A DNA stretch of 64,000 nucleotides from Aquamicrobium sp. LC103 (GTDB lineage Bacteria > Pseudomonadota > Alphaproteobacteria > Rhizobiales > Rhizobiaceae): assembly GCF_001014615.2 (NCBI RefSeq), contig NZ_LBCQ02000008.1, positions 186,001-250,000 of the forward strand. Reading direction: 5' to 3'. The position numbers and the translations under genes were made by a program. Below are positions 33,585 through 43,112 of this stretch, piece after piece. The notes under the pieces are model-generated. The model saw only the letters and a list, made by a program, of their open reading frames with translations, was not told the origin of the DNA and ran no database searches. The first letter of the stretch is position 1, and each line of letters begins with the position of its first letter.

Positions 33585-34580
33585 TCAGGCATCCTCCTCG
33601 CGCCACTGAGCGGCGAGCGAGGCGGCGGCGCGGGCCGTATCCTCGTCGCACACGAGCACGTCGCACAATCCCGAGCGCAGCGCCGCGGCGATCGCGGGGG
33701 CCTTGTTCATTCCGCCTGAACTGAGCACGACGTTCGGCACGGCGCGCAGCGCATCCAGCGGCAGGGCGATCGCGCGGCGATTGATCGGATGGTCGATCGG
33801 CTTGCCGGACCGGTTGATGAATTGGGCCAGCAGATCCCCTTGTGCGCCCGCCCGCGCGAGGCCGTCTATATCCACGTCCTTCGGCATGCCGTAGCGCATC
33901 AGCAGGGACCGCTCCGTAAGATCGCCGGCGCTGATGATGATCATGTCGTTGGCCGCGATCCGTTCGAACGCTTCGCGGAACACGTCCTGGGTCATGATCG
34001 CGTCGCGTGATTCCTGGCTTCCGGCATAGATCGGCGCGGCGAGATAGGCGCATTCCGCGCTGAGCTGGCGCGCCAGGTCGCTGGCAATGTCGAAGGTGTT
34101 GATCTCTATGCCTCGGGTGAGCCCGCCCATCACCGAGTTGACGCAAAGTTCCGGCCGGCGCAGCGACGGCATATGCCTCACCATCTCGCGCAGCGTCGCG
34201 CCCCAGCCGACGCCGATGCCGCCTATCTTCGTGCCGCTCAGAAGCTGGTTGACATATTCGGCGGTCGCCTGTCCGAGCAATACCGGTACAAGGTCGACGT
34301 CCTTGGGCGTCGGCACGATGATGGCACGGTTCAGGCCGAACGCGTCGGATAGCTGTCGCTCGAGCTCGACGCAGGACGTCAGCCTGGAATTCAAGGTAAT
34401 CGTCACGAGCCCGGTGCGGCGTGCCTCGCTGATGATCCGGTTGATCCTGAGGCGATTCGTCGAGAGCTCGTCGGCAATCTCGGCCTGCGTCCTGCCCTCC
34501 ATGAAATAGAGCCAGAGGACGCGCACCTGCATTTGTTCCTCGGGAGTTGGGGCCGGCTGTTCGGGGAGCATTCTGTGCAC
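33585..34580 (-). CDS. SorC/DeoR-type sugar-binding transcriptional regulator
   Basis: 331 residues. The N-terminal helix-turn-helix is GRTQAEIADELSTNRLRINRIISEARRTGLV. The rest is the SorC effector domain related to sugar-phosphate isomerases (GVGWGATLREMV, then PNVVLSSGGMNKAPAIAAAL). The effector is probably a phosphorylated sugar or polyol. It lies 78 bases downstream of ugpC on the same strand, so it should regulate the ugp genes. Start is GTG at 34580 or the ATG at 34571; neither has a strong ribosome site. Confidence 0.87.
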   Translation of the reverse strand: MHRMLPEQPAPTPEEQMQVRVLWLYFMEGRTQAEIADELSTNRLRINRIISEARRTGLVTITLNSRLTSCVELERQLSDAFGLNRAIIVPTPKDVDLVPVLLGQATAEYVNQLLSGTKIGGIGVGWGATLREMVRHMPSLRRPELCVNSVMGGLTRGIEINTFDIASDLARQLSAECAYLAAPIYAGSQESRDAIMTQDVFREAFERIAANDMIIISAGDLTERSLLMRYGMPKDVDIDGLARAGAQGDLLAQFINRSGKPIDHPINRRAIALPLDALRAVPNVVLSSGGMNKAPAIAAALRSGLCDVLVCDEDTARAAASLAAQWREEDA

Positions 34581-34658
34581 TTTCTGGTCGCGGGATCCGG
34601 GAATAGCACCGCATGCGCGGTCGTTGTCAATTCAGTCGCTCGCCCGCGCCGCGCGGCG

Positions 34659-35702
34659 TCATTCGGTACGCGAGCCGGTCGATCTGTCGAAGCAGTGAAG
34701 GGCCGCACGGCCTGCATGCCAGGTGACGCGTTGACCTTCCTGGATACCCGTTCGCCCGGGCAGCGAAGCGATCACCGACTGGTCGGACCCGTCCAGCACG
34801 AGATGGACATGGCTTTCCCCGCCGATCGGCTCGATCAGCTCGACTATCCCCGTCAGCGCGATGCTGCTTTCGTCGCGCGACGTCGCCGCGCTGATCGCAT
34901 CCGGGCGTATTCCCACGATGCCGGTCTTCGGAGGCAGTTCCTTCCACGCCACATGACCGGCGGTTTTCTCGACATCGATCAGGTTCATGGGCGGCGACCC
35001 GATGAACCCGGCGACGAAAAGCGTCTCCGGGCGCTCGTAGACCTCGATCGGCGTGCCGATTTGTTCAATGCGTCCCTCGTTCATGACGACGAGCCGGTCG
35101 GCGAGGGTCATCGCCTCGAGCTGATCGTGTGTCACGTAGATGCTGGTCGTGCCCAGGCGTTTCTGCAGCTTGCGGATTTCGACCCGCATCTGGACCCTGA
35201 GCTTGGCATCGAGGTTGGAGAGGGGTTCGTCGAAGAGGAAGGCCGCCGGGTTGCGGACGATCGCCCTGCCCATCGCCACGCGCTGGCGCTGCCCGCCTGA
35301 AAGCTGGCGCGGACGACGTTCCATATAGGGCTGGATTTCCAGGATCGCAGCCGCCTCGGAGACGCGCTTGTCGATATTGGCGCGCGCGAAGCCCCGGTTC
35401 TTCAGCCCGTATTCCAGATTCTGGCGCACGGACATATGCGGGTAGAGCGCGTAGTTCTGAAACACCATCGCTATGTCGCGGTCGGCCGGCTCGACCTTGC
35501 TGACATCCTTTCCAGCGATGCGGAGATGGCCGGAAGTGATGGTCTCCAGGCCCGCCACCATGCGCAGCAAGGTCGATTTTCCACAGCCGGACGGCCCGAC
35601 CAATACGATCATCTCACCGTCCGAAATCGCGAGATTTATGCCCTTCACCGCCGGAACCGTGCCGTAGTTCTTCCGCAGGTCGACCATTTCGATATCAGCC
35701 AT
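34659..35702 (-). CDS. ugpC: sn-glycerol-3-phosphate ABC transporter ATPase UgpC
   Basis: 347 residues. Walker A VGPSGCGKST lies near residue 35, the signature is LSGGQRQRVAMGRAIVRNPAA, and Walker B is FLFDEPLSNLDAKLR. A C-terminal TOBE domain starts near residue 235. It is divergent from ugpBAE, 158 bases away, and completes that importer. Assignment to UgpC rather than a general CUT1 ATPase rests on the neighbouring ugpB and ugpQ. Confidence 0.85.
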   Translation of the reverse strand: MADIEMVDLRKNYGTVPAVKGINLAISDGEMIVLVGPSGCGKSTLLRMVAGLETITSGHLRIAGKDVSKVEPADRDIAMVFQNYALYPHMSVRQNLEYGLKNRGFARANIDKRVSEAAAILEIQPYMERRPRQLSGGQRQRVAMGRAIVRNPAAFLFDEPLSNLDAKLRVQMRVEIRKLQKRLGTTSIYVTHDQLEAMTLADRLVVMNEGRIEQIGTPIEVYERPETLFVAGFIGSPPMNLIDVEKTAGHVAWKELPPKTGIVGIRPDAISAATSRDESSIALTGIVELIEPIGGESHVHLVLDGSDQSVIASLPGRTGIQEGQRVTWHAGRAALHCFDRSTGSRTE

Positions 35703-35727
35703 ATGCTCCCTCCAGCGCGTTTGTCAT

Positions 35728-35758
35728 ACATCTGTAATATCATATTGACATTTGTAAT
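35728..35758. promoter_or_regulatory. 20-bp-spaced direct repeats between ugpC and ugpB
   Basis: ACATCTGTAAT (35728-35738) and ACATTTGTAAT (35748-35758) differ by one base and are exactly 20 bp apart, placing them on the same face of the helix. A TTGACA lies at 35745-35750. The site sits in the shared control region of the divergent ugpC-sorC and ugpBAEQ operons and is a good candidate for SorC-type regulator binding. Confidence 0.55.
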
Positions 35759-35860
35759 TCGTGGGCGCTAGCTTCTTTTTATCGCCGCCATGGAAGCGGC
35801 CCACCCCGCAAGGCCTTCGAGGCGCGGGCAAGGAATATGACGATGCGAGAGGAGACGCAG

Positions 35861-37207
35861 ATGACTATCGGATTTGCTATCAGGAACATGCCGCGCGCAA
35901 TCGCGCGCATCCTAGCCACGAGCCTCGTGGCCGGAGCCATGGCCTTGCCTGCCGCGGCCCAGGATCGGGTCAAGGTCGAGTGGTGGTTTGCCCATGGCGG
36001 GCGCCTCGGCGAGATCGTGCAGGAGCTGGTCACGAACTTCAACAATTCGCAGGACAAGTACCAGGTGGTTGCCGTTCACAAGGGCAACTACGAAGAAAAC
36101 ATGGCGGCCATGGTGGCGGCATATCGTGTCGGCCAGCAGCCGACGATCATCCAGGCTGCCGAGCGCGGCTTCATGACGATGCTGAATTCCGGTGCGATCG
36201 TGCCGGTTCCCGAACTGCTTGAGCAGCAGGGACATGACGTCGACTGGGACGATTTCATCGCACCCGTTTCGGGCTTCTACCTCGTCGACGGCGTGCCGGC
36301 GGCGTTGCCCTTCAACAGCTCTACTCCGATCTTTTGGTACAATCGCGACAAGTTCAAGGAGGCCGGCTTCGAAGCTCCGGGCGAGACCTGGCAGGAAGTG
36401 GAGAAGCAGCTCTACGCCATCAAGGAAAAGGGCATCAGCAATTGCTCGATGGCGCTTGCCAATGATTTCTTCTGGAGCCTGATCGAGAACTACGCCGCGA
36501 TCCACGATCAGCCCTACGGCACGCTTGCCAACGGCTTCGACGGGCTGGGCACGGAATTCATCTTCAACAAGAGTCCACTTCTCGTCGGCCAGCTCGAGCG
36601 CCTGTCCAAGTGGATGGATGACGGCGTGCTCCAGCTTGCGGGGCAGGGCCTGGCTCCCGAGCAACTCTTCACGTCCGGCACCTGTGCGACCTACGTCGCC
36701 TCGACGGCTGCCCATGCGGCGATAAGCTCCGGCGCGCAGTTCGACTGGAGCGCCGCCTTCCTGCCCCATGAAGAGGGTGTGGAGCCCAAGAACAGCACCA
36801 TCGGCGGCGGCGGCCTTTGGGTCCTGAAGGGCAAGTCCGACGACGAGTATGCCGGCGCGGCTGCCTTCATCGATTTCATCGCCTCGCCCGAGACGCAGGT
36901 CTGGTGGAGCAAGCAGACCGGCTATGTTCCCGTGACGAACGCCGCCTATGACGAGTTGAAGTCGGAGGGCTATTTCGAGGAGAATCCGACCAGGGAGATC
37001 GCCATCCTGCAACTGACACGGGGCGAGCCGACCGAGAGTTCGCGCGGATTCCGCTTCGGCAACCACAACCAGTCCATGCAGATCCTGGTCGAGGAGATCC
37101 AGGGGGTATGGACGGGGCAGAAGAGTCCTCAGGAGGCTCTCGACAACGCCGCGAGGCGCGGCAACGAAATCCTGCGCCAGTATGAGCAACTTCATGCCGG
37201 ACAGTAA
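35861..37207 (+). CDS. ugpB: sn-glycerol-3-phosphate ABC transporter binding protein UgpB
   Basis: 448 residues. A signal peptide ends at A-A-A-Q, followed by VKVEWWFAHGGRLGEIVQELVTNFNNSQ, the standard UgpB opening. LPFNSSTPIFWYNRDKFKEAG and a final GFRFGNHNQ segment are also UgpB-like. It binds glycerol-3-phosphate or glycerophosphodiesters in the periplasm. The ATG at 35861 has GAGAGGAG just upstream and is preferred over one eight codons earlier. The end overlaps ugpA by 26 bases. Confidence 0.9.
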   Translation: MTIGFAIRNMPRAIARILATSLVAGAMALPAAAQDRVKVEWWFAHGGRLGEIVQELVTNFNNSQDKYQVVAVHKGNYEENMAAMVAAYRVGQQPTIIQAAERGFMTMLNSGAIVPVPELLEQQGHDVDWDDFIAPVSGFYLVDGVPAALPFNSSTPIFWYNRDKFKEAGFEAPGETWQEVEKQLYAIKEKGISNCSMALANDFFWSLIENYAAIHDQPYGTLANGFDGLGTEFIFNKSPLLVGQLERLSKWMDDGVLQLAGQGLAPEQLFTSGTCATYVASTAAHAAISSGAQFDWSAAFLPHEEGVEPKNSTIGGGGLWVLKGKSDDEYAGAAAFIDFIASPETQVWWSKQTGYVPVTNAAYDELKSEGYFEENPTREIAILQLTRGEPTESSRGFRFGNHNQSMQILVEEIQGVWTGQKSPQEALDNAARRGNEILRQYEQLHAGQ

Positions 37208-38186
37208 TGCCGCGGCGGGCATCGGGCGCGCGTCCTCGCGCGCCCCGCTCACGCTCGGCCTCGCAATGGGCCGTCTTCTGCCCAAGACCTCGGATTCCGG
37301 GCTGAAGACGGCGCATTTTCGCAAGCCGGGGATAGCAGCGGCGCTGCTTGCGCCTCAGCTTCTGATCCTGCTCTTCTTCTTTTTCATTCCGTCCTACAAG
37401 GCGCTGTCGCTCGCCTTCGTGCAGGTCGATCCGTTCGGGGCGAAACAGATATTCGTCGGCTTTGCAAATTTCGCCCAGCTTCTGGGAAGCGCGGACTATC
37501 GGCAGAGCGTCGTCTTCACCCTCTGGTTCACGATCGTTCAGGCCGTGGTGACGATCGTGCTCGCATTGCTCTTTGCCTTCGCCACGGATTTCATCATTCG
37601 CGGCCGTGGCATCTACAAGAGCGTCATCCTGATGCCCTATGCGATCGCGCCGGTGATATCGGGCGTGCTTTGGGCCTTCCTGTTCAATCCGGCGGTGGGA
37701 CCGGTCGCGCAGTTCATCCACTCGCTCGGCATTCCGTGGGACCCCAACCGCCGCCCCTTCGACGCCCAGCTCCTGGTGGTCGTCGCCTCGGTGTGGAAGC
37801 ATATCTGCTACGACTACATCTTCCTCGTCGCTGCGCTGCTTGCCGTGCCCCAGTCGCTGATCGAGGCGGCGAAGCTCGACGGCGCGCGGCCGGTACGGCG
37901 CTTCTTCACCATATCGCTGCCCCTCATCACGCCGACCATCTTCTTCCTGATGGTGATGAACGTCGTCTACGGCCTGTTCGAGACCTTCGGCATCATCGAC
38001 GCGGTGACCAGGGGAGGGCCGGCGGGCGCGACGAATTCGCTCGTCTACAAGGTCTATCAGGACGGTTTCGTGCAACTCAACCTCGGCTCGTCGGCCGCCC
38101 AGTCGGTGATCCTGATGATCGTCGCGATCCTCTTCACCATCCTGCAGTTCCGCGCTCTCGAGCGACGGGTCAACTATCAGGTATAG
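37182..38186 (+). CDS. ugpA: sn-glycerol-3-phosphate ABC transporter permease UgpA
   Basis: 334 residues with a 45-residue cytosolic N-terminus, then six membrane helices and the coupling loop LIEAAKLDGARPVRRFFTISLPLITP. The sequence GIIDAVTRGGPAGATNSLVYKVYQDGF is typical of UgpA. The start overlaps ugpB by 26 bases; a later in-frame Met at residue 29 would remove the overlap. The next gene follows after two bases. Confidence 0.9.
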   Translation: MSNFMPDSNAAAGIGRASSRAPLTLGLAMGRLLPKTSDSGLKTAHFRKPGIAAALLAPQLLILLFFFFIPSYKALSLAFVQVDPFGAKQIFVGFANFAQLLGSADYRQSVVFTLWFTIVQAVVTIVLALLFAFATDFIIRGRGIYKSVILMPYAIAPVISGVLWAFLFNPAVGPVAQFIHSLGIPWDPNRRPFDAQLLVVVASVWKHICYDYIFLVAALLAVPQSLIEAAKLDGARPVRRFFTISLPLITPTIFFLMVMNVVYGLFETFGIIDAVTRGGPAGATNSLVYKVYQDGFVQLNLGSSAAQSVILMIVAILFTILQFRALERRVNYQV

Positions 38187-38188
38187 CC

Positions 38189-39109
38189 ATGATCGAACGC
38201 AATCTCGGCCTGACGATCTTCTGCCATGCGGTCCTGCTCGTGGGAGCGGCGGTGGTGTGCCTGCCGCTGTACTTCGCCTTCGTGGCCGGCTCGCTCACCT
38301 TGCAGGAAGTCCAGCAGGCGCCTTTCCCCTGGCTGCCCGGCTCGCATTTCCTCGAGAACATCGCGGAAGCCTGGAACCAGGGTAATTTTTCCCGCCTCTA
38401 CATCAACTCGCTGATCGTCACCATCGGCATCGTCGTCGGCAAGCTGACGATTTCGCTGATCGCGGCCTTCGCCATCACCTATTTCCGGTTTCCCTTCAGA
38501 ATGACGGCGTTCTGGCTGATCTTCGTATCGCTGATGCTGCCCGTCGAGGTGCGCATCATCCCGACCTACGAGGCGGTGGCGGACGCGGCCGGTCCGCTGC
38601 GTTGGTTCTTCGGTGCGATTGGTGTTTCCGGCTTCGTGGAAAGCCTCACCGGATACAGGCTCGAGGCCGCGCTGCAGTGGAACATGGTCAACACCTATGG
38701 CGGACTCATCCTGCCCCTGATCGCGTCCGCGTCTGCGACATTCCTGTTCCGCCAGTTCTTCCTGACCGTACCGGAGGAGCTTTGCGAAGCCGCGCGGCTC
38801 GACGGCGCCGGCCCGGTCAAGTTCTTCCTGGACATTCTGCTGCCGCTGTCGCGGGCCAACATCGCCGCGCTCTCGATCATTCTCTTCATCTATGGCTGGA
38901 ACCAGTATCTGTGGCCGTTGCTGTTCACCACGGACGCGAACATGCAGACCGCCGTTCTGGGCCTCAAGGGGCTCGTTCCCGTCAACGATGCGGCGCCCGC
39001 GTGGAACATCGCGATGAGCGCGGCCCTGTTCGTCATGCTCCCTCCAGCGGTGATCATCCTCCTGATGCAGCGCTGGTTCACGAAAGGCCTGGTGGATTCG
39101 GGCAAGTAG
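38189..39109 (+). CDS. ugpE: sn-glycerol-3-phosphate ABC transporter permease UgpE
   Basis: 306 residues with six membrane helices and the coupling loop LCEAARLDGAGPVKFFLDILLPL. YGWNQYLWPLLFTTDANMQTAVLGLKGL is characteristic of UgpE. The ATG at 38189 follows the ugpA stop by two bases; the same frame is open further upstream only because it reads through ugpA out of frame. It completes the channel with UgpA. Confidence 0.91.
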   Translation: MIERNLGLTIFCHAVLLVGAAVVCLPLYFAFVAGSLTLQEVQQAPFPWLPGSHFLENIAEAWNQGNFSRLYINSLIVTIGIVVGKLTISLIAAFAITYFRFPFRMTAFWLIFVSLMLPVEVRIIPTYEAVADAAGPLRWFFGAIGVSGFVESLTGYRLEAALQWNMVNTYGGLILPLIASASATFLFRQFFLTVPEELCEAARLDGAGPVKFFLDILLPLSRANIAALSIILFIYGWNQYLWPLLFTTDANMQTAVLGLKGLVPVNDAAPAWNIAMSAALFVMLPPAVIILLMQRWFTKGLVDSGK

Positions 39110-39139
39110 CCGACCATCTCACAAAAGGAACGCACGTAA

Positions 39140-39871
39140 ATGGTTCATATCATCGGCCACCGCGGTGGTCGTAATCTGTGGATTGAAAACAGCATCGAGG
39201 GCTTTCGGGAGGTCGCCAAGCTGCCGGTCGAGGGCGTGGAGTTCGACGTCCATCTGACAAGGGACGGCGAGATGCTCGTCATCCACGATCCCACGCTCGA
39301 TCGGACGACCGAGTGCAGCGGGCCGGTGGCCTTTCTTGCGGCGGGGGAAAATCTCGAAGTCCGTCTCAAGGGCGACGCCGGCGCGACAATCCCGACGCTG
39401 GACGACGTGCTGGACATCTTCGCCGGCACGGCCCTCGAACTGCATGTGGAACTCAAGGCCGATCACGAGGGGAAGCCCTATCCGGGCCTCGAGGCCAGGG
39501 CGGCCGCCCTGCTCGACGAAAAGGGCATGTCGGACCGCTCGATCCTCACCAGCTTCCACACCGAGGTGCTTGCCGAGATCAGGCGCGCCGCGCCGCATAT
39601 CCGGACATTGTCGTCCTTCGACGCAAAGTCGGCGGACCGGCATGGCCTCGTCGAAGGGCTGGAGAGGATGCTGGAGCTTTCCGATGTGATCGCCATAGAA
39701 AAGGGCGTTCTCGCACCGCATTGGGAAAGGATCACCGAGCTCGTGCCGCTGGACCGACTGGGCGTGTGGGTACCCAACGACGAAGCCGACATCTCCTACT
39801 GGCTCGGCAAGCCGCTTCGCCAGCTCACCACCGACCGTCCCGATCTCGCCGTAGCGTTGCGAGGAGCCTGA
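39140..39871 (+). CDS. ugpQ: glycerophosphodiester phosphodiesterase
   Basis: 243 residues of the GDPD family. The catalytic histidines lie in IIGHRGGRNLWIENSIEGF and VIHDPTLDRTTE; metal-binding residues include EFDVHLTRDGE and ELHVELKAD. It splits glycerophosphodiesters into glycerol-3-phosphate and an alcohol in the cytosol, in keeping with the Ugp importer upstream. AAAGGAACGCACGTAA precedes the ATG. It ends two bases before the HAD gene. Confidence 0.9.
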   Translation: MVHIIGHRGGRNLWIENSIEGFREVAKLPVEGVEFDVHLTRDGEMLVIHDPTLDRTTECSGPVAFLAAGENLEVRLKGDAGATIPTLDDVLDIFAGTALELHVELKADHEGKPYPGLEARAAALLDEKGMSDRSILTSFHTEVLAEIRRAAPHIRTLSSFDAKSADRHGLVEGLERMLELSDVIAIEKGVLAPHWERITELVPLDRLGVWVPNDEADISYWLGKPLRQLTTDRPDLAVALRGA

Positions 39872-39873
39872 TC

Positions 39874-40626
39874 TTGTCGAATCTATCAGTAAAGAGCTCC
39901 GTCGCTATCGTGGCGGAAAGCGATCCCCTCGACAATATCGACCTGGTGATCTTCGATTGCGACGGCGTGCTGATCGACAGCGAGCCGATCGCCAGCGGCA
40001 CGCTCGCCGAAAGCCTGCGAACCGCCGGCATCGACATCACGGCGGCCGAATCGCATGTGAAGTTTACCGGCAATTCCGTGAGCATCATCCGGCAGATGAT
40101 CAAGGACGACTATGCGGTCGCCGATGTCGACGCGCTTCTGTCGTCCTGGCACGATACCTTGTTCGAAGCCTTCGCCGAGCGGCTGGCGCCCATGCCGGGT
40201 ATCCTCGATGTCGTCAGCGGGCTTTCGCGGCCGAAATGCGTTGCCTCCAACAGCAGCATGCAGCGCCTGAAGCGGAGCCTTGGCCATCTCGAACTTTGGG
40301 ATCATTTCACGCCCCGCGTCTTCAGCGCGGATGCAGTCGCGCGGCCCAAGCCCGCGCCGGATCTTCTGCTTCACTGCGCGCGCGAGTTCTCCGTCGATCC
40401 GAGCCGTTGCGTCATGATCGACGACAGCCCGCATGGGGTCGAGGCGGCGGTTGCAGCCGGCATGGTGCCGATCGGCTTCGTGGATCCGACCGATCCGAGA
40501 CCGGGCCGGGCGAATATATTGCGTTCGTCGGGCGCGGTCGCGGTTGCCAACGGAGCGAGCGAATTGCCGGCCGCGCTGTTGGTTGCAAGCAAGTGGCTGG
40601 ACGAACGAAAATCGTCTTCGCGATAG
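39874..40626 (+). CDS. HAD-superfamily phosphatase of the ugp operon
   Basis: 250 residues. HAD motifs are intact: nucleophile aspartate in DLVIFDCDGVLIDSEPIAS, threonine/serine motif in CVASNSSMQRLKRSL, lysine in ARPKPAPDLLLHCA and acidic pair in MIDDSPHGVEAA. The cap is of the beta-phosphoglucomutase/phosphoglycolate-phosphatase type. The start is TTG at 39874, with GAGGAG seven bases upstream, two bases after ugpQ. It may dephosphorylate glycerol-3-phosphate or a related by-product; substrate unproven. Confidence 0.85.
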   Translation: MSNLSVKSSVAIVAESDPLDNIDLVIFDCDGVLIDSEPIASGTLAESLRTAGIDITAAESHVKFTGNSVSIIRQMIKDDYAVADVDALLSSWHDTLFEAFAERLAPMPGILDVVSGLSRPKCVASNSSMQRLKRSLGHLELWDHFTPRVFSADAVARPKPAPDLLLHCAREFSVDPSRCVMIDDSPHGVEAAVAAGMVPIGFVDPTDPRPGRANILRSSGAVAVANGASELPAALLVASKWLDERKSSSR

Positions 40627-40675
40627 GTCTCCCGACACCTATATCGATGCGGCAACGCCGCCCGGAACTTCGGTC

Positions 40676-43003
40676 TCAGGGCAGGGTGTAGGCGATCACG
40701 TGATCCCCCGGCTTCGTGCCGATCGAGCCGTGGCCGCCCGCGACGATCACCACATATTGCTTGCCGTCCTCGGTGGCGTAGGTCATCGGCGTGGCCTGCC
40801 CGCCCGCCGGCAGCCTGGCTTCCCACAGCTTTTCGCCACTGGTGACATCGTAGGCGCGCAGGTAGTCGTCGACCGCGGCGGCGAGGAAGGCGACGCCGCC
40901 CCGTGTGAGCAGCGGGCCGCCGATGCCCGGCACGCCGAGCTTGAACGGCAGCGGCAGCGGCGTCATGTCGTAGACGGTGCCGTTCTTGTGCCGATAGGCG
41001 ATTTCGCCTGTGCGTAGATCGACCCCGGCGACGTAGCCCCAGGGCGGAGCCTGGCAGGGTATGCCCAGCGGACCGAGGAAAGGTCCCATGAAGACGCCGT
41101 AGGGTGCGCCTTCATTGCGGTTGAGGCCCTGCTCGCTGGCTTTTTCGTCCTCTCCCCTCGGAGGAATTTCAGAGCGCGGAACCAGGCGTGAGGTGAAGGC
41201 CAGATATGTCGGCATGCCGAACATGATCTGCCGCTCCGGGTCGACGGCGACGCTGCCCCAGTTGAAGACACCGAAATTGCCGGGATAGACGATCGTGCCC
41301 TGCAGCGAAGGAGGCGTGTAGCGGCCTTCATACATGTGCCGATGGAACTTGATGCGGCACGCCAGCTGGTCGAACAGCGTGATGCCCCACATGTCCCTTT
41401 CCCGCAGCGGCGGCGGCGAGAAGGTCAGGTCGGAGATGGGCTGCGTGGGAGAGGTGAAATCCTCGGGAATGGCGCCTTCGGGCGCCGGTTCCTCGCGAAC
41501 CGGAATGATCGGTTCGCCGGTGCGTCTGTCGAGGACGTAGATGTCGCCCTGCTTGGTCGGGCCGACGAGCGCCGGCACCACCGTCCCGTCATCCCTGGTT
41601 AGGTCGAAGAGCACGGGCTGCGCCGGCACGTCCATGTCCCAGAGATCGTGATGCACGGTCTGACGTACCCAGCGCATCTGCCCGGTGTTCGTATCGAGCG
41701 CCACGATTGACGAGGAGAACCTTTCGACGTTCTCGCTGCGTCCCATGCCGAGCTGGTCAGGCACCTGGTTTCCCAGAGGGATGTAAACGAGCCCCAGATC
41801 CTCATCGACGCTGAAGACGGACCAACTGTTCGGCGAGTTGGTGGTGTAGGTCTGGCCGGGCGGCAGCGGTGCGGTTTCATCCGGATTTCCGGAATCCCAG
41901 TTCCACAGCAGCGTCCCCGTGCGGATGTCGTAGGCGCGGATGACGCCCGACTGCTCGTGGATCGAATAATTGTCGTTTACCGCGCCGCCGATGATCAGCT
42001 TGTCGTCCACGGCGACCGGCGGCGAGGTCGAGTAATAATAGCCGGCCGGATTGTACTCCATGCCGGTTTCGAGATGCAGTTCACCCTGATCGGCGAAGCT
42101 GGTGCAGATTTCCCCGGTCGTCGCATCGAGGGCGATGAGCCGTGCGTCGGAGGTCGGAAGGTAGACCCGGGCCGCGCAGGGCGTGCCCGGCGCGGCTGCT
42201 GGATCCGCCCAATAGGTCACGCCTCGGCACGTCTGGTGCTGCCGATCGGGGTTCATCCCCGAATTGGAATCGAACTTCCATTTCTCCTCGCCCGTGCTGG
42301 CGTCGAGCGCGATCGCCCAATTGTGAGGCGTGCAGAGATAGAGCGTGTTGCCGACCTTCAGCGGTGTGACCTGGTAGGTCGTCTCCCCCACGTCGTCCGG
42401 CAACTTCACGTCGCCCGTCTGGTATTGCCAGGCGACGGCTAGCGTCGCGACATTTTCAGTGTTGACCTGATCGAGCGGCGAATAGCGCTGCCCATAGGGC
42501 GTGCGGCCGTATTGATGCCATTCGTCTTCGGCAACGTCGCCGCCGAACGATGCCGACGCCACCTTTTCGGTGGGCAAGCTGCCGGCCAGATCGTGCGGGT
42601 CGACGCTCATGGAATAACCGGCGATCGCGATGGAAGCCGCTACCGGCACGGCGAGCGGCAAAGGGCTCGCGGCCCTGCCGCCGGGGCTGGACACAAGCTG
42701 TCGCCGGACCCAGGGCGTAAGCAGCCACAGTCCCAGCAGAATGATGACGCCGCCGCGCGGACCGAGCTGCCACCAGTCGAAGCCGACTTCCCATATCGCC
42801 CAGGCGAGGGCGACGACCACGAGCGCCGCATGGACCCAGAGCGCGGCGCTTCTGCGCATGTAGAGCAGGAATGCGGTGACGAGGAACATCAGTCCGGCGA
42901 ATAGATAGAAGAGACTGCCACCGAGAAAGACGAGCCAAAGTCCGCCCCCGCCAAGCGCAATACCGATCAAGGCGAAAAGGAGGGATGTTGCGAGAACCAT
43001 CAT
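40676..43003 (-). CDS. gcd: membrane-bound PQQ-dependent glucose dehydrogenase
   Basis: About 775 residues. The first ~140 form five membrane helices that anchor the enzyme and bind ubiquinone. The rest is the eight-bladed PQQ propeller, with EWHQYGRTPYGQRYSPLDQVN at its start and later HHDLWDMDVPAQPVLFDL, GPTKQGDIYVLDRRTGEPI and YKFH-like MYEGRYTPPSLQG. It oxidises periplasmic glucose and other aldoses to lactones and passes electrons to ubiquinone. The ATG pair at 43003/43000 begins the first helix. The cofactor genes pqqABCDE lie 6.8 kb upstream on the same strand. Confidence 0.93.
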   Translation of the reverse strand: MMVLATSLLFALIGIALGGGGLWLVFLGGSLFYLFAGLMFLVTAFLLYMRRSAALWVHAALVVVALAWAIWEVGFDWWQLGPRGGVIILLGLWLLTPWVRRQLVSSPGGRAASPLPLAVPVAASIAIAGYSMSVDPHDLAGSLPTEKVASASFGGDVAEDEWHQYGRTPYGQRYSPLDQVNTENVATLAVAWQYQTGDVKLPDDVGETTYQVTPLKVGNTLYLCTPHNWAIALDASTGEEKWKFDSNSGMNPDRQHQTCRGVTYWADPAAAPGTPCAARVYLPTSDARLIALDATTGEICTSFADQGELHLETGMEYNPAGYYYSTSPPVAVDDKLIIGGAVNDNYSIHEQSGVIRAYDIRTGTLLWNWDSGNPDETAPLPPGQTYTTNSPNSWSVFSVDEDLGLVYIPLGNQVPDQLGMGRSENVERFSSSIVALDTNTGQMRWVRQTVHHDLWDMDVPAQPVLFDLTRDDGTVVPALVGPTKQGDIYVLDRRTGEPIIPVREEPAPEGAIPEDFTSPTQPISDLTFSPPPLRERDMWGITLFDQLACRIKFHRHMYEGRYTPPSLQGTIVYPGNFGVFNWGSVAVDPERQIMFGMPTYLAFTSRLVPRSEIPPRGEDEKASEQGLNRNEGAPYGVFMGPFLGPLGIPCQAPPWGYVAGVDLRTGEIAYRHKNGTVYDMTPLPLPFKLGVPGIGGPLLTRGGVAFLAAAVDDYLRAYDVTSGEKLWEARLPAGGQATPMTYATEDGKQYVVIVAGGHGSIGTKPGDHVIAYTLP

Positions 43004-43112
43004 GGAGATCCAAAGCTGAGTTTGCTTTGTGTCTGGACGAAGTACTCCGAATCGCTTCGTCTGGATGCATTCCGCGACAAGGTGGCGGAACTTTCGAGCG
43101 CCTGCAAGAAGT

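Noticed and set aside
35912-37324. 470-codon minus-strand frame opposite ugpB
   Set aside because: ugpB is unmistakable on the plus strand, and the opposite frame lacks a ribosome site and any known motif.
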